Made by a program: the position numbers and the translations under genes
The notes under the pieces: generated by a model
Told to the model about the DNA's origin: nothing
The model's database searches: none
Seen by the model: only the letters and a program-made list of their open reading frames with translations
In this document: positions 46,942 to 57,260 of the stretch, piece after piece
How the letters are laid out: every line of letters begins with the position of its first letter
Position numbering within the stretch: the first letter of the stretch is position 1
DNA from: Hippopus hippopus
Lineage: Eukaryota > Mollusca > Bivalvia > Cardiida > Cardiidae
DNA: 64,000 bases
Reading direction: 5' to 3'
Assembly: GCA_946811185.2 (NCBI GenBank)
Contig: OX328104.1
Coordinates: forward strand, 12,907,918-12,971,917

Positions 46942-47224
46942 TCACTGTCGTTTGATCTTGTTCATGTTGCTGATCTTTTTAATAATTAGACTTGTTTTTC
47001 GCATCCACAGGGCCCCATTTTCCTTTTTGCTTCTTTCAATGGCAGATTTTACGGCATCTTGTCTTGGTGTAATTCCAGCGTCCAAGTAACATCTAAAGTA
47101 TTTCTTTATTTCTGCTACTTCTTTGTCACTCCATTTTTGTCTAGTACTTTTGGTGACTTTTCTCCTCTTATGACGGGGAGCGCCTTCATCACTGTTATCT
47201 TCTGATGATGTTTCCTCATTTTCC
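46942..47224 (-). CDS. Recombinase-like gene, last exon
   Basis: Acceptor TTGTATTTCAG before 47224; one base completes a split Trp codon, then 93 codons and TGA. The product starts with an acidic run, has a basic nuclear-localisation-like cluster (HKRRKVTKSTRQK), then WSDKEVAEIKKYF, a Myb/SANT-like helical start, and ends NKIKRQ. A basic C-terminal tail beginning with a W-S-x-E/K motif is typical of the metazoan recombinase-like proteins that this gene resembles. The frame joins exactly to the exon at 49663-49789. Confidence 0.9.
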
Positions 47225-47351
47225 CTGAAATACAAGAAGGTTTTTTTCTTCAAGACTGTAAATTATAGGGCAAGCAACTTTATCTCATCAGCATTGCAAA
47301 GGAGGTTTCATTCCAATACTTTTAAAATTGGGCATAAAATATGTGCCACAA

Positions 47352-48905
47352 ACTAAGTCTCATAAACCGTTCTATATCATAGGTCCCCTAATTTTGTCCA
47401 TATGAAGTCTTTTACCCATAAATAAGTCTCTGAAGTTTAGACAAATTGAAGTCTCTTAAACCTGTTCAAAATATTGGTCCCCTAATTTTGTCCGTATGAA
47501 GTCTCATTCATATACCAATCAAGATGTCTCTTAACTCTTTACCACACAATCCCAACTTTTAATGACCCTGGAAAAGAGGCCTTTTGAAAACAATGTTGGA
47601 AAAGGAAAAAAATGCTGGTAGCCAGCATTTTTTCCTTTTCCACAATGTTTTCTATCCTATCAAAGTCAAAAATCATCATTTGGGCCACACTTATTTTGTC
47701 ATCTGCAAATACTTTCAAATTGGACAAGTCTAAAATTTTGTTGTTTGGTAAGGAGTTAAGGTTATAGACAAGTAGAAGTCTCTTGAATCTTTCCAAATAA
47801 TTGGTCTCCTAATTTTGTCCATATGAAGCCTCATTAATCTACCCAAAAGAAGTCTCCTAACGTTATAGACAATTTGAAGTCTCTTAAACCTGTCCAATAT
47901 ATTCATCTCCTAATTTTGTCCATATGAAGCCTCATTAATCTACCCAAAAATAGTCTCCTAACGTTATAGACAATTTGAAGTCTCTTAAACCTGTCCAATA
48001 TATTTATCTCCTAATTTTGTCCATATGAAGCCTCATTAATCTACCCAAAGAAAGTCTCCTAACGTTATAGACAATTTGAAGTCTCTTAAACCTGTCCAAT
48101 ATATTTATCTCCTAATTTTGTCCATATGAAGCCTCATTAATCTACCCAAAGAAAGTCTCCTAACGTTATAGACAATTTGAAGTCTCTTAAACCTGTCCAA
48201 TATATTTATCTCCTAATTTTGTCCATATGAAGCCTCATTAATCTACCCAAAGAAAGTCTCCTAACGTTATAGACAATTTGAAGTCTCTTAAACCTGTCCA
48301 ATATATTTATCTCCTAATTTTGTCCATATGAAGTCTCGTTAATCTACCAAAAAAAAAAAAATAATAATAATAAATAAATAAAAGAGTCTCCTACGATTAA
48401 AGACAAAAGAAATCTCTTAAACCTGTCCAAATTATTGGTCTCCGACTTTTGTCCATAATTATTCAGACTCATTAATATACCCATAAAAAAGTCTCCTTAG
48501 GTTACAGACAATTTGAAGTCTCTTAAACCTGTCGAAATTATTGGTCTCCGACTTTTGTCCATATGAAGTCTCATTAATCAACTAATAAAGATGTCTCTTA
48601 AGGTTATAGACAACTGAGGTCTCTTGAACCTGTCCAAAATATTGGTCTCCTAATTTTGTCAATATGAAGTCTCATTAATCTACCGATCAAGATGTCTCTT
48701 CAGGTTATAGACAATTTGAAGTCTCTTGAAACTACCCAATTTATTGATTACCTAATTTTGTCCACGTGAAGCGACATTAATCTTCCCATGAAAAAAAGTG
48801 TCCTACAGTTATAGACAATTTAAAGTCTCTTAAACCTGTCCAAATTTTTGGTCTCCTAATTTTGTCCATATGAAGTCTCATCTATCAATCCATAAGGAAG
48901 TCTCC
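47352..48905. repeat. 101 bp tandem array, ~13 units
   Basis: Unit marker CGTTATAGACAATTTGAAG at 47861, 47962, 48063, 48164 and 48265, exactly 101 bp apart and nearly identical; outer units are diverged. Other marks are CCTAATTTTGTCCATATGAA and CATTAATCTACCC. A TTAA MITE sits in one unit at 47531-47759. The array is inside the last intron of the recombinase-like gene. Confidence 0.95.
47531..47759 (+). mobile_element. TTAA MITE inserted in satellite unit
   Basis: Full copy, TTAACTCTTTACCACACAAT to TTGGTAAGGAGTTAA. The flanks AAGATGTCTC and GGTTATAGACAA are those of an uninterrupted unit at 48589-48612, which has a single TTAA at the same point. Confidence 0.95.
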
Positions 48906-49660
48906 TTAGATATGAAATACTTAGTTTCATATGCATTTCTAGTATTACCATTACATTATGTGATTAGTATCTTTTCATCGCGTTTGGTCTACAGAACTGG
49001 GAAAATTCAGAGATGTCTCCATATACATTACTGATGACTCCACCATTCCCCCCCCCCTTTAATAACTTGGCCAAATTCTGTGAAGTTGTTATTTAAAACA
49101 AAGTCAAGCTTGCACTATAATTTTCATAATGCAAATGGAAAATAAATATTAACCTATACAATGTTTTCAAAGCTTTATGTACGTAAGTGAAATTAGTTTA
49201 AATTAACCCAACTGCTAATCGAAAGCCGAAGTGCTTTGCCATTTACATAAAACTTGATTGGTGCTTGATAGTCAAATATCCCCAAAACAAAAGATCAATA
49301 ATATCAACGGAACCCTTCATATTATCTATGAAAACCAGTTTTTGGCAAAGCATGTGGTCCAAGAAGGCTATGAGCACAATTGTCCTGGAAAGTTTTAGAG
49401 TTTAAACATTATGTATGTATTAAACTTCTCCCTTCCATTATACAGTTTTGATGGTGACCAAGATATCAATAAGATGAACATTCAGCCTTACTTTAAAGAT
49501 CAAGCTAAAACATGTCCTCAAGAGCCTTTAGATTCCAGAATACCCACTTCAAAACTTTGTTTGAAGAGGGCTGTCACAAGCGTATTTTGGTTAGCTGAGA
49601 AGGCCTGTGTCTCTGATATCGAGCCACAATTGCATGGGGCAGCATCAAGGTAGTTAGCTT
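48906..49660. other. Intron of recombinase-like gene, nothing recognised
   Basis: No repeat family or extra exon recognised. An 80-codon plus-strand frame at 49411-49653 lacks family features. Confidence 0.4.
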
Positions 49661-49662
49661 AC

Positions 49663-49789
49663 CAAGGTTCAACATCACTGACACTGCATTCAATCGGCAA
49701 TTCTGTGCTACCACATGCCATTTCTGTGCTACCACATGCCATTTCTGTATCAGACTCAGGTGTCCATCCATGATGCTCAGCTAGTAATT
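49663..49789 (-). CDS. Recombinase-like gene, exon 9
   Basis: Acceptor TATTATTGCAG before 49789 and donor GTAAGC after 49663. The split codons on both sides fit the neighbours (phase 1 in, phase 2 out). It encodes a 41-residue acidic linker between the recombinase-like domain and the basic tail. A 21 bp coding duplication is visible: the heptad TEMACGS occurs twice in tandem (49701-49742). No known domain. Confidence 0.85.
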
Positions 49790-50234
49790 CTGCAATAATA
49801 AAGAGGTACATTAAATCCATGACCTACGCCCTATTCATATCAACATTACAATATGTTTATATGAGGTAAAAACCACCAACCCACCACAGGACAGCTGGAT
49901 AGCCTCCCGAAACGAAAGTTATTGCTATGACTGGGACTCAAACCAGTGCAGTAAAAAATCTTTTGTACATAATTCACATGTACCGCAGATCTCAAATTTT
50001 CATAAAATTCTCTTACATGACAAAATACCTGTTCCAATGGCATAGTTTGATTTAAGGAACCAAGTTTTCACCAATTTTGCGAGAAAATTTGGTCCTAATC
50101 ACAAATGACTTTGTTTTTAAAATTCAAAAGAAGTGGAAGCCATCACTAAATAAGAACTAGAACTGTCACACATGTCACTAAAACCCCCATCTACTTCTTT
50201 GTCACTGTATAAAAGTATGTTCTAAATGTTAAGA

Positions 50235-50385
50235 GCAGTAGTGATTGATTGGTGTTTTATGCTGCTTTCAACATGATTTCAATCATATCACTGCGACAGT
50301 TCACTTACGTGTTTCCAGGGTTTCACCAGTACTGGGCTGGGGCTATGCAGTGTCTAGCCCAAGGACACTCCAGTGGTTAAGAGCA
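50235..50385 (-). mobile_element. SINE 3' part, reverse
   Basis: Matches the body of the copy at 7455-7682 (TTTCACCAGTACTGGGCTGG, GTGTCTAGCCCAAGGA, TGGTGTTTTATGCTGC). The tRNA-like head is missing. Confidence 0.7.
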
Positions 50386-50389
50386 GTAT

Positions 50390-52040
50390 TACTCGAAAAA
50401 ATTGACCTGAAATTGACCTTTATGGAAAGAATAATTAGAGAATGAATATTCTTATCATCGCGTAAACGCGGACGTTACGGAAATTCTATTAACGGTAAAT
50501 GTCGGGTTTGACCCTTTCGATGCCGTAGTCATAATAAGAAAATTTCGCGAATGACATGGATCAAGATCAGACACAGAAAATGCATCTTAATGTCATTCGC
50601 CACGTTTTACCTATTCAAACCAACAAAATCATGTTTATTTCGAGTATATATAGTATTCTTTAAAGCATCATAAATCTATTAGTCGCAAAAAAAGTTGAAA
50701 ATCGTTCAAATATTTCCGCATTTAGACGACAGTAGCCGAAGCAAGGTTTGGACAATAATTCAAGCGTGTAATATATGGTAATAGAGGTCATTTATTTCAT
50801 GTCAATCTGTTCAAGTAATAACTATGATTAAAGTAAATGGAGAAATATTCTGAACAAAACTCAAGATGATTCAGATAGTATGTTTTCATAATCTATCAAA
50901 TGAGAAAGACATTGAAAGAAATGTATGATACAAAGTTTTGTGCATTCTATGTAAAGGGCCAATAACTGTTGTAACAGGACAAAAACCATTTTAATCCCTA
51001 GCACATTGGTTGACTTGTCGATATAATATCCTGTAAAATTTCAGGTCTCCAAATTTGCAACAAAAGATCATGTGACAGAGAAACAGATGGACAAATAACA
51101 AATATTCTGTTTCTCACCTGTACAGGGGGGTTGAAGCATCTATTTGTGCATATCATAGTTAAATAAAAATCCAATTCCTGTTAAACATTATTAATAGTAA
51201 CACAAGTCCATTTTTAGTAACAACCATTTTTAGTCTCACTGGCATTGAACTTGACAAATCACATCCCAACAGCTCTTCAAAGCTTTATCTTCACACATGA
51301 TATATTATGCTGCAAGCCTTATAATTATCATTCCTGACAAAAGTTAGTCAAAAAATTCCATTTTGGGGACGACAGTAACCAGTAACAAAACAGTGACCAT
51401 GACAAATCAGACACAAACATCCAAGCTTTATGTTCACACAAGGATTATATGTCCATTCCTGAGAAAAAATTAAGAGAATTCCATTTTGGAGACAGTAAGC
51501 AGTAACAAATGAAAAGATGTCCCGTAATTGGTGTAACTACAATAAATTTAAAAATTTGAAACTGTCAGACCCTAAGAATACTTAAGGAATCAATTCCTTC
51601 TTCGGGTCCAAAACTAAGCCAAAATACAATAAATTGTCAGAATTAGAGGCTGATGAACAATCAGGAGTAGGCAATCGGTTGCCAACAACCCTGGGTCAGA
51701 CAGTCTAATTATTGAAGAATGTGACAGAACACAATTTGTATCAACATCCTCCAACCCTGGTCAGCTTCTATTGTTCATGAAATTGAGAGTTCAGTACCTG
51801 AGACTTCATTGTTCACAAAACAGTTCATTTCAGTTTGATGTTTGAGTGTTATTGCAAGGATTAATATCAGAGTAATATAGATAGCACATAATGTGTTATC
51901 ACACAGACATATAATGATGTACACAAACATATACAGCAACACAGTAAGTTTTTCCCAAAATATGGCCTTTGTCCCACGTTTTTTCTCCTTTTGACCAGCA
52001 TCAAATCATCTTCCCCAAACCCTAAAAAAGAAACCCTACC
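50390..52040. other. Intron of recombinase-like gene, nothing recognised
   Basis: Low-complexity AT-rich sequence. CCATTTTGGGGACGACAGTAACC- and CCATTTTGGAGACAGTAAGC-like segments near 51358 and 51481 suggest a faint duplication of ~120 bp. Confidence 0.35.
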
Positions 52041-52044
52041 TTTA

Positions 52045-52190
52045 CCTCATAGAAGCCGGTTAAAGGCTCTGAAACTGAAGACTTTTGAAAATAATGAGAG
52101 ACAAGGAGAAATTGCTCTATCAGAAAGCATTATATATCCCTGGTTTGAATGTATTTTACCAGAAGTTTCAAATGGGAGAACCCCCTAAAC
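52045..52190 (+). mobile_element. Variant TTAA MITE
   Basis: Shares GAAGACTTTTGAAAATAATG and an AGGAGAAATTGCTC arm with the main family, but the right half reads TTTGAATGTATTTTACCAGA, as in the copy at 61097-61316. A distinct subfamily. Confidence 0.5.
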
Positions 52191-52319
52191 ACTAATTTTT
52201 AGGACGGACCAACTGACAGCCTGATCAACTTACCGACACAGCAATTCCAGTATACCCCCTAAAAAATTTGTTTGCTGGTGTGTAATTATTTTATCTGAAT
52301 TTACAAATCAGCAGCTCAC

Positions 52320-52515
52320 CAGCTACATCAATATTCTCCAAGTTCTGTCCTTTGAACTTTCCAGTCAGATTGAGGTCTTGGATCATCAGCAATTTGGAGA
52401 TGTAGACTCTTTCTACCATCCCAGACATTTGCCGATAAGCTGTGTTGTGAACAGACTTTGTGTGCCCCAAGTGCTTGCACACCCAGTCCAACTGATATTT
52501 GTCTAGACCCATGAG
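52320..52515 (-). CDS. Recombinase-like gene, exon 8 (His and Tyr motif)
   Basis: Acceptor ATTCTTTCAG before 52515 and donor GTGAGC after 52320; 65 codons plus one base. The exon carries KHLGHTKSVHNTAYRQM. The LGH histidine and the tyrosine nine residues later have the exact spacing of the tyrosine-recombinase active site, the tyrosine being the nucleophile in active members. A helix with KLLMIQDLNL follows. Together with the Arg/Lys exons upstream this defines the domain. Confidence 0.92.
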
Positions 52516-52894
52516 CTGAAAGAATAAAACAAACCAACAAAAATTTAAACGAAAGATGTTTGTAAAACACTTATGGCCCCCATTTAAAAAGGGAGCAAGC
52601 TGGCCCCAAAATTTTGGGAGAAGTGACTTCTCCCTCCAAGAACAATAGGGAGAAGTTTCATGAATCAAGGAGAAGTCAGAGTTTGACAGTCTTAATGGAC
52701 AAATAAATGTACTCTTCTTTTGCAAGTGATGAATATCAGGAGGATTAAATTTTTTAGGATGCAAGAAATTGAAAGATGCTTTCGAACTACTATTGTCATT
52801 TTGGTATAATGTTCACATTCTCTTGTTTGATTTGTGACTAAAATAAGAAGGAATGAGTAAATGATGTTCTACTCATTTTCCTTGAACAAACATG

Positions 52895-53065
52895 GTTAAC
52901 CCTTTCCCAAACGACAAAATTTTGGACTTGACGAAATTCAAAAAGTTTGCAGACGATAAATTTAATGTGCCAAAAATGGTGATTTCTGTGTTTGACAGGG
53001 TAGAAAACATTGTGGGAAAGGAGAAAATGCTGATTTCCAGCAGGGATTGTTTGGAAAAGAGTTAA
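52895..53065 (-). mobile_element. TTAA MITE, reverse, internal deletion
   Basis: TTAACCCTTTCCCAAACGAC to TGTTTGGAAAAGAGTTAA; the second hairpin arm is lost after TGCTGATTTCCAGCA. Lies in the intron between exons 7 and 8. Confidence 0.82.
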
Positions 53066-53157
53066 ATAGTTTAATGCTCTATTTGACTTTGCCTCAAGTA
53101 GAAAAATAATCACAATTTCAAGGTTGTTCTTATCTAAATTGAATCAACAGAGCACAC

Positions 53158-53215
53158 AGTGTGGATCAAAGATCAGACTGCTCTTTTGTGCAGCCTGATC
53201 TTGAACCACACTGAC
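53158..53215. repeat. GTGTAGATC-family hairpin
   Basis: GTGTGGATCAAAGATCAGAC and its inverse CTGATCTTGAACCACAC. Flanked by GGTGAAAGGTGCTTAG on the right. Confidence 0.65.
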
Positions 53216-53219
53216 CACT

Positions 53220-54500
53220 TTTGCAATTACAGGGTGAAAGGTGCTTAGAGGGTTCTAAAAAAGTATCTCATCAACTAGTTTACTCTAAGCACAGAAATCT
53301 GACCATATGGGTTTTGATTGCCTAGTAATTTTGACCACAATAATGCATAGTCACATTTAGCTTTAAACCCCAACTTTTCTAATCAGTTACAAAAAAAAAT
53401 GTCCTGAGTTATGACAAAAGATAAACCACCTCCCCACTGTGTTAATATCCTAAATCAATTTTGATCTAAAAACAATTTTTTAGAGTTTTTATTATGGGTC
53501 AAAAGAAATTCAAATACTTTACATGGTACACAGAGTCATACTATCGATTATGGACAATAAAAAATTGTACACAACCATTAAACTGATGGAGGAAAAGGAG
53601 TACAGCATAACCATTCTAAAAATAGACAGCTGAAACTGGAAAACCTTACAAGGTACACATAGTCATTCTATCATAAAACATTGTGCACATATCCATTCTA
53701 AAAATAGACTGTTAAAACCATAACACTGCAATGTGTTAGGTTACCCATATAAGAAAGGCAAAATATTATTTTCGGGATTGTTTGGTCCTTTGGATTACCA
53801 TCGATTGTTGTAAGTTATTTAGAATATTTTTAATGAATATCTCCAGCTGTAAGAAGTAATAGTTCTGCTTTGTTTTACAACTAATTGTGTCTGGAGAATC
53901 AGTATTGGTTTACTGATGTCATTTAGGCAAATTAGCAGACGCTTTACATGTGGAAGAAAAGACAAGCTTTCATGGAATAAAGGGTTGGATTTAGCGAGTC
54001 AGTGACAGATAAGGATCATAAGACTCTGATGTCATGTGTAGCCGACCATGTTAATTAGGGATAACTGTCATCACCCTTTGTCTTAGATTAACTTAAATGT
54101 CATGAATGTTATATGATCATGTCAGGAAATTTCAGGCCAAAGTTTTTTCGCTGTGGAAGCCTGACGAGGCGAAGTCAAGCTATTGAACGCGACTTCTTCG
54201 CCTACATCACCCTGCAGCTTATTCCCTGAGATATAGAAATGTTTTAAGTAAAATGGCTTTAACTCAACTAAAAATTATTTTATGGTAACCAAATAAAAGC
54301 CTGATCTAGATTGTCTTATAACATCTGTATGCCAAACAACATTTCAATATGTGCACAGGCTGCAGAGATATTAAACAGAAAACTATGAAGTTGGGGGCAT
54401 TATTCTGTCCAAAATGGTTTGATGGTAACCAAACAAGATCTTGACCAATATATTGTCATGATGTATTAGTGTGGTGGAGCAGAGTTAAGGATGTACTTTC
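53220..54500. other. Intron of recombinase-like gene, nothing recognised
   Basis: A diverged pair of TGGTAACCAAA segments near 54285 and 54424 hints at a tandem-core remnant. No exon found. Confidence 0.35.
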
Positions 54501-54504
54501 TAAC

Positions 54505-54623
54505 CTGTGTAAGAGTTGCCATGTATTTCCTCATTGTCACACTTGTTATTCTACCCGGTGCCTTCAACGAAACTTCATCACACACACTTTTGAGGCTATC
54601 GTATGCTCGCACATACTGGTTCC
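54505..54623 (-). CDS. Recombinase-like gene, exon 7 (second Arg motif)
   Basis: Acceptor TGCCATCCAG before 54623 and donor GTTAGA after 54505; two bases finish a Gly codon, then 39 codons. The exon ends in TSVTMRKYMATLTQ, matching the HxxR box of tyrosine recombinases with the arginine kept and the histidine position occupied by valine. The charged stretch before it fits the interdomain helices. Confidence 0.9.
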
Positions 54624-54629
54624 CTGGAT

Positions 54630-55895
54630 GGCAAAATAAAAAACAGTTCCATTTGATTGGTGCATGGGTGACAAATACAAACAGCAAAGGTTTTAGCAAC
54701 AGGTCCTTGGTCACTGGATCGCTCACAAGAGTTAAAGTGTTTTGTCTGAAACCAGATAATTTGAACAGACAAATTTGAAAGTGAATATGGGAACATTCCT
54801 GCAAAATTAATTTAGCCTTATCCTGCTGAATAAATGAAGTGAAAATTTTTTGATAGTAAAAACCCAAATTTTGCTTTTTTCAAGGCGATTTCTTTAGAAA
54901 AACATGTCCTTGCCGGACACTGTAGATCAGAGATGAGACTGCATGTTCTGCATGTTTCAAAAGGTCGCAATCAGCAGCATAAAGGTTAAAAGTCCCTCTT
55001 GGGGTTTCTAAGAATTTTTTTTTTTAAGTTTTGCTACATGATCTTGACATAAACAGAATGATTTTTCTTCAACCTTGGAAATCTTATGAAGTTTGATTTT
55101 GATGGGGCCAGCAGGTTTATCCAAGTAATTCGAAAATTATTGATGCACGAGGCAAAATGCACACAAGACAGACGCCAGCAGTCTTTCTGAAACACCATCG
55201 GTCAGACGGACATGTCTTGTAAGAGTCAGATTGTTCCATGTACATTCTTTAGTTCACAAGACCAACTATCCGGTAAAATCCGGAAATGAAATTGAGTATT
55301 CCTTTACAATAAACTGTGAACGTGTTTAGTTCATAATGTGTTTTCATTAAAATAACATCAAACAGTCAAATACTAATTTCAGAAAGACACAGGGCTTTCC
55401 TGTACTCTGCTCAGCTTCAATAGACCAATCAAAATTGTTGTACAAATTATTGATGCCATGTATTTGAATGATAATTTTTTCATTGGCGTATTGAAAATAT
55501 GATACCCAATGAAATTACATGACATTTATGCCATTTCTGAATTTTCCATTCTCTACCACAAGATCTAAACGGTTGCATGAAAGAAAACCGAAGGATTGCA
55601 TTGTAAAAATCTGTTATTGATAAAAGGATTTTGCTTTCATTTTGTGTATCGTCTTTATAATATCTGATAATCATTAATTTATTTATTTATTATGTTAAAC
55701 TTGAAATACTATGCAGGTGCAAGGCCAGGTATCAAACATAAGGCTTAAAGCGAAGTTGTTCATGATAAGCAATTGCTTCTTTTGCCACAATCTTTTCAAA
55801 ATGTTGACTTGAGATAGGGGAAAATTAGGTACTATGGGGCATATTGTTGTTGAAATCTTTCTTCAAGATTAAGTATCTTCCATGTTCAGTTATTC
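54630..55895. other. Intron of recombinase-like gene, nothing recognised
   Basis: Half of a GTGTAGATC hairpin is near 54915. The rest is AT-rich without repeat or exon calls. Confidence 0.35.
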
Positions 55896-55901
55896 ATTTA
55901 C

Positions 55902-56028
55902 CTGTATTAGCAAACAGGTACTTGTTGCCCTTCTGTACCCCTGCAAGCAGTCTTGCCTCTGCGTTTGTAATATACTCCAATGATTTGTTGGCATCCTTTG
56001 GTACAATCACTGGGACTGGTCTTCCACG
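55902..56028 (-). CDS. Recombinase-like gene, exon 6 (beta-hairpin Lys motif)
   Basis: Acceptor GTTTATTTCAG before 56028 and donor GTAAAT after 55902; 42 codons plus one base. It begins RGRPVPVIVPKD, which with the RGK ending the previous exon gives the GK-x-R-x-VPV strand that carries the conserved lysine in tyrosine recombinases. It ends KYLFANT, the usual 'pylF' segment before the catalytic core's second half. Confidence 0.9.
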
Positions 56029-56106
56029 CTGAAATAAACATAAAAATAAAGCCAAATGACAATTGCATTAAAATGTATGTATGAAGAAGTTTCAGCTAAT
56101 ACATAT

Positions 56107-56270
56107 GGAATATTATAACAGTCTGCATATCTGCGTGGTTGTATCATGTCGAGTTGCGTGTGTAAAGAGGGGGGTATCAAATGAAACCAAAGGTCAAATT
56201 TGATGCGCCCCTCTTTACACACACGAGACATGATCTGACCACGCAGAAACGTAGACTGTTGTAATATTCT
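56107..56270. repeat. Foldback palindrome, arms ~65 bp
   Basis: AATATTATAACAGTCTGC..TGCGTGGT..ATCATGTCGAG..GTGTGTAAAGAGGGG and their inverse copies face each other across a ~35 bp loop. In the intron between exons 5 and 6. Confidence 0.82.
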
Positions 56271-56550
56271 TTTTGTTATACACCTACTAATTATAACCAA
56301 AAAATCAAAGAACTAATTTTATTTTGCATATTTGCAATATTTAACAATGGCAGATGAATATGAATATGCTATACACACGGTACTAGACTGATACAGAAAA
56401 AAATTCTGTAGAGCTGTATCGACGAGTAAGATAACGCCAATATTTTACTCAGATCATAGATAGGTATATAATAAAAAGAAAACAAAAAAAAACTTATTCT
56501 CAAGCCCAGTTAAAGTATAGGAATATTTTATCAACCATTATTTAATACAA

Positions 56551-56760
56551 AACAGAAGGCCCACGATGGGCCTTTATTGTTCATCTGATTACCCCGCTTC
56601 AGATTAAAACAGGACCTAGGTATGACGAAGACAAACATTCCAACATAGTTTTATCAAGATCCGATCAGCCCCTACGCTGTAAACATTCTAAGACTTGACC
56701 TAATGACTAGTTTTGCAATAAAAAAATTTAATCAACGAACGTCAAAGAATATTAAAGAAT
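56551..56760 (+). mobile_element. Pearl B-like left fragment
   Basis: AGAAGGCCCACGATGGGCCT hairpin, CATCTGATTACC, then AAGACAAACATTCCAACAT and GACTTGACCTAATGACTAG resembling 145 bp core units. Confidence 0.5.
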
Positions 56761-56764
56761 GTAC

Positions 56765-56888
56765 CTTTCCTCTGATCATCACAAGACCTTGACTTTCAAG
56801 AAGGTGTTTCTCAACCTCTGTTAAGTCTTTTGAGACTGATAAATCTAAGTCACTGACAATCCTGCTTCTCTGTAAGTAGCTTTGGAGG
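56765..56888 (-). CDS. Recombinase-like gene, exon 5
   Basis: Acceptor CTACTTAAG before 56888 and donor GTACAT after 56765; one base completes an Asp codon, then 41 codons ending VMIRGK. Using the closer CAG at 56870 instead gives an in-frame stop within eight codons, so the AAG acceptor is preferred. Codes for the helices between the first Arg box and the Lys strand. Confidence 0.87.
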
Positions 56889-57260
56889 CTTAAGTAGAGA
56901 AATCAAAATATCAGTTTGAGGCAAACAATGTATCACTTATCAGAGTCTATGTTGCATAATTTTATAATGCCTCTGTGACTTAGTTTCTGACCTAATGTGA
57001 TCATTTACAATTTTGGCCCATGCTTCAGAGAAAATCATTATGAACTTTGATAACTGAAGCAAAATGTAACCTACAAAAGTACTCTGGTGATGATAATACT
57101 CAAGTGTGCAGAACAGCTTACACTTTTCTTTAAACTGTGTTGCCTAGACAGGCATTAAACATGGCTATCTGCATTAACTAATCCTGGAACATATAGAGTT
57201 TTGTTTGTATAAATTGAATTTTGTGAAATGTAGGAGTCAATTATCCTTATTCAAACTTAC

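Noticed and set aside
49411..49653. 80-codon plus-strand frame
   Set aside because: No recognised motif or splice context, and it runs close to a supported minus-strand exon.
56870..56870. Alternative CAG acceptor for exon 5 of the recombinase-like gene
   Set aside because: In the required phase it leads to a stop after eight codons, whereas the AAG at 56889-56891 keeps the frame open to a good donor.
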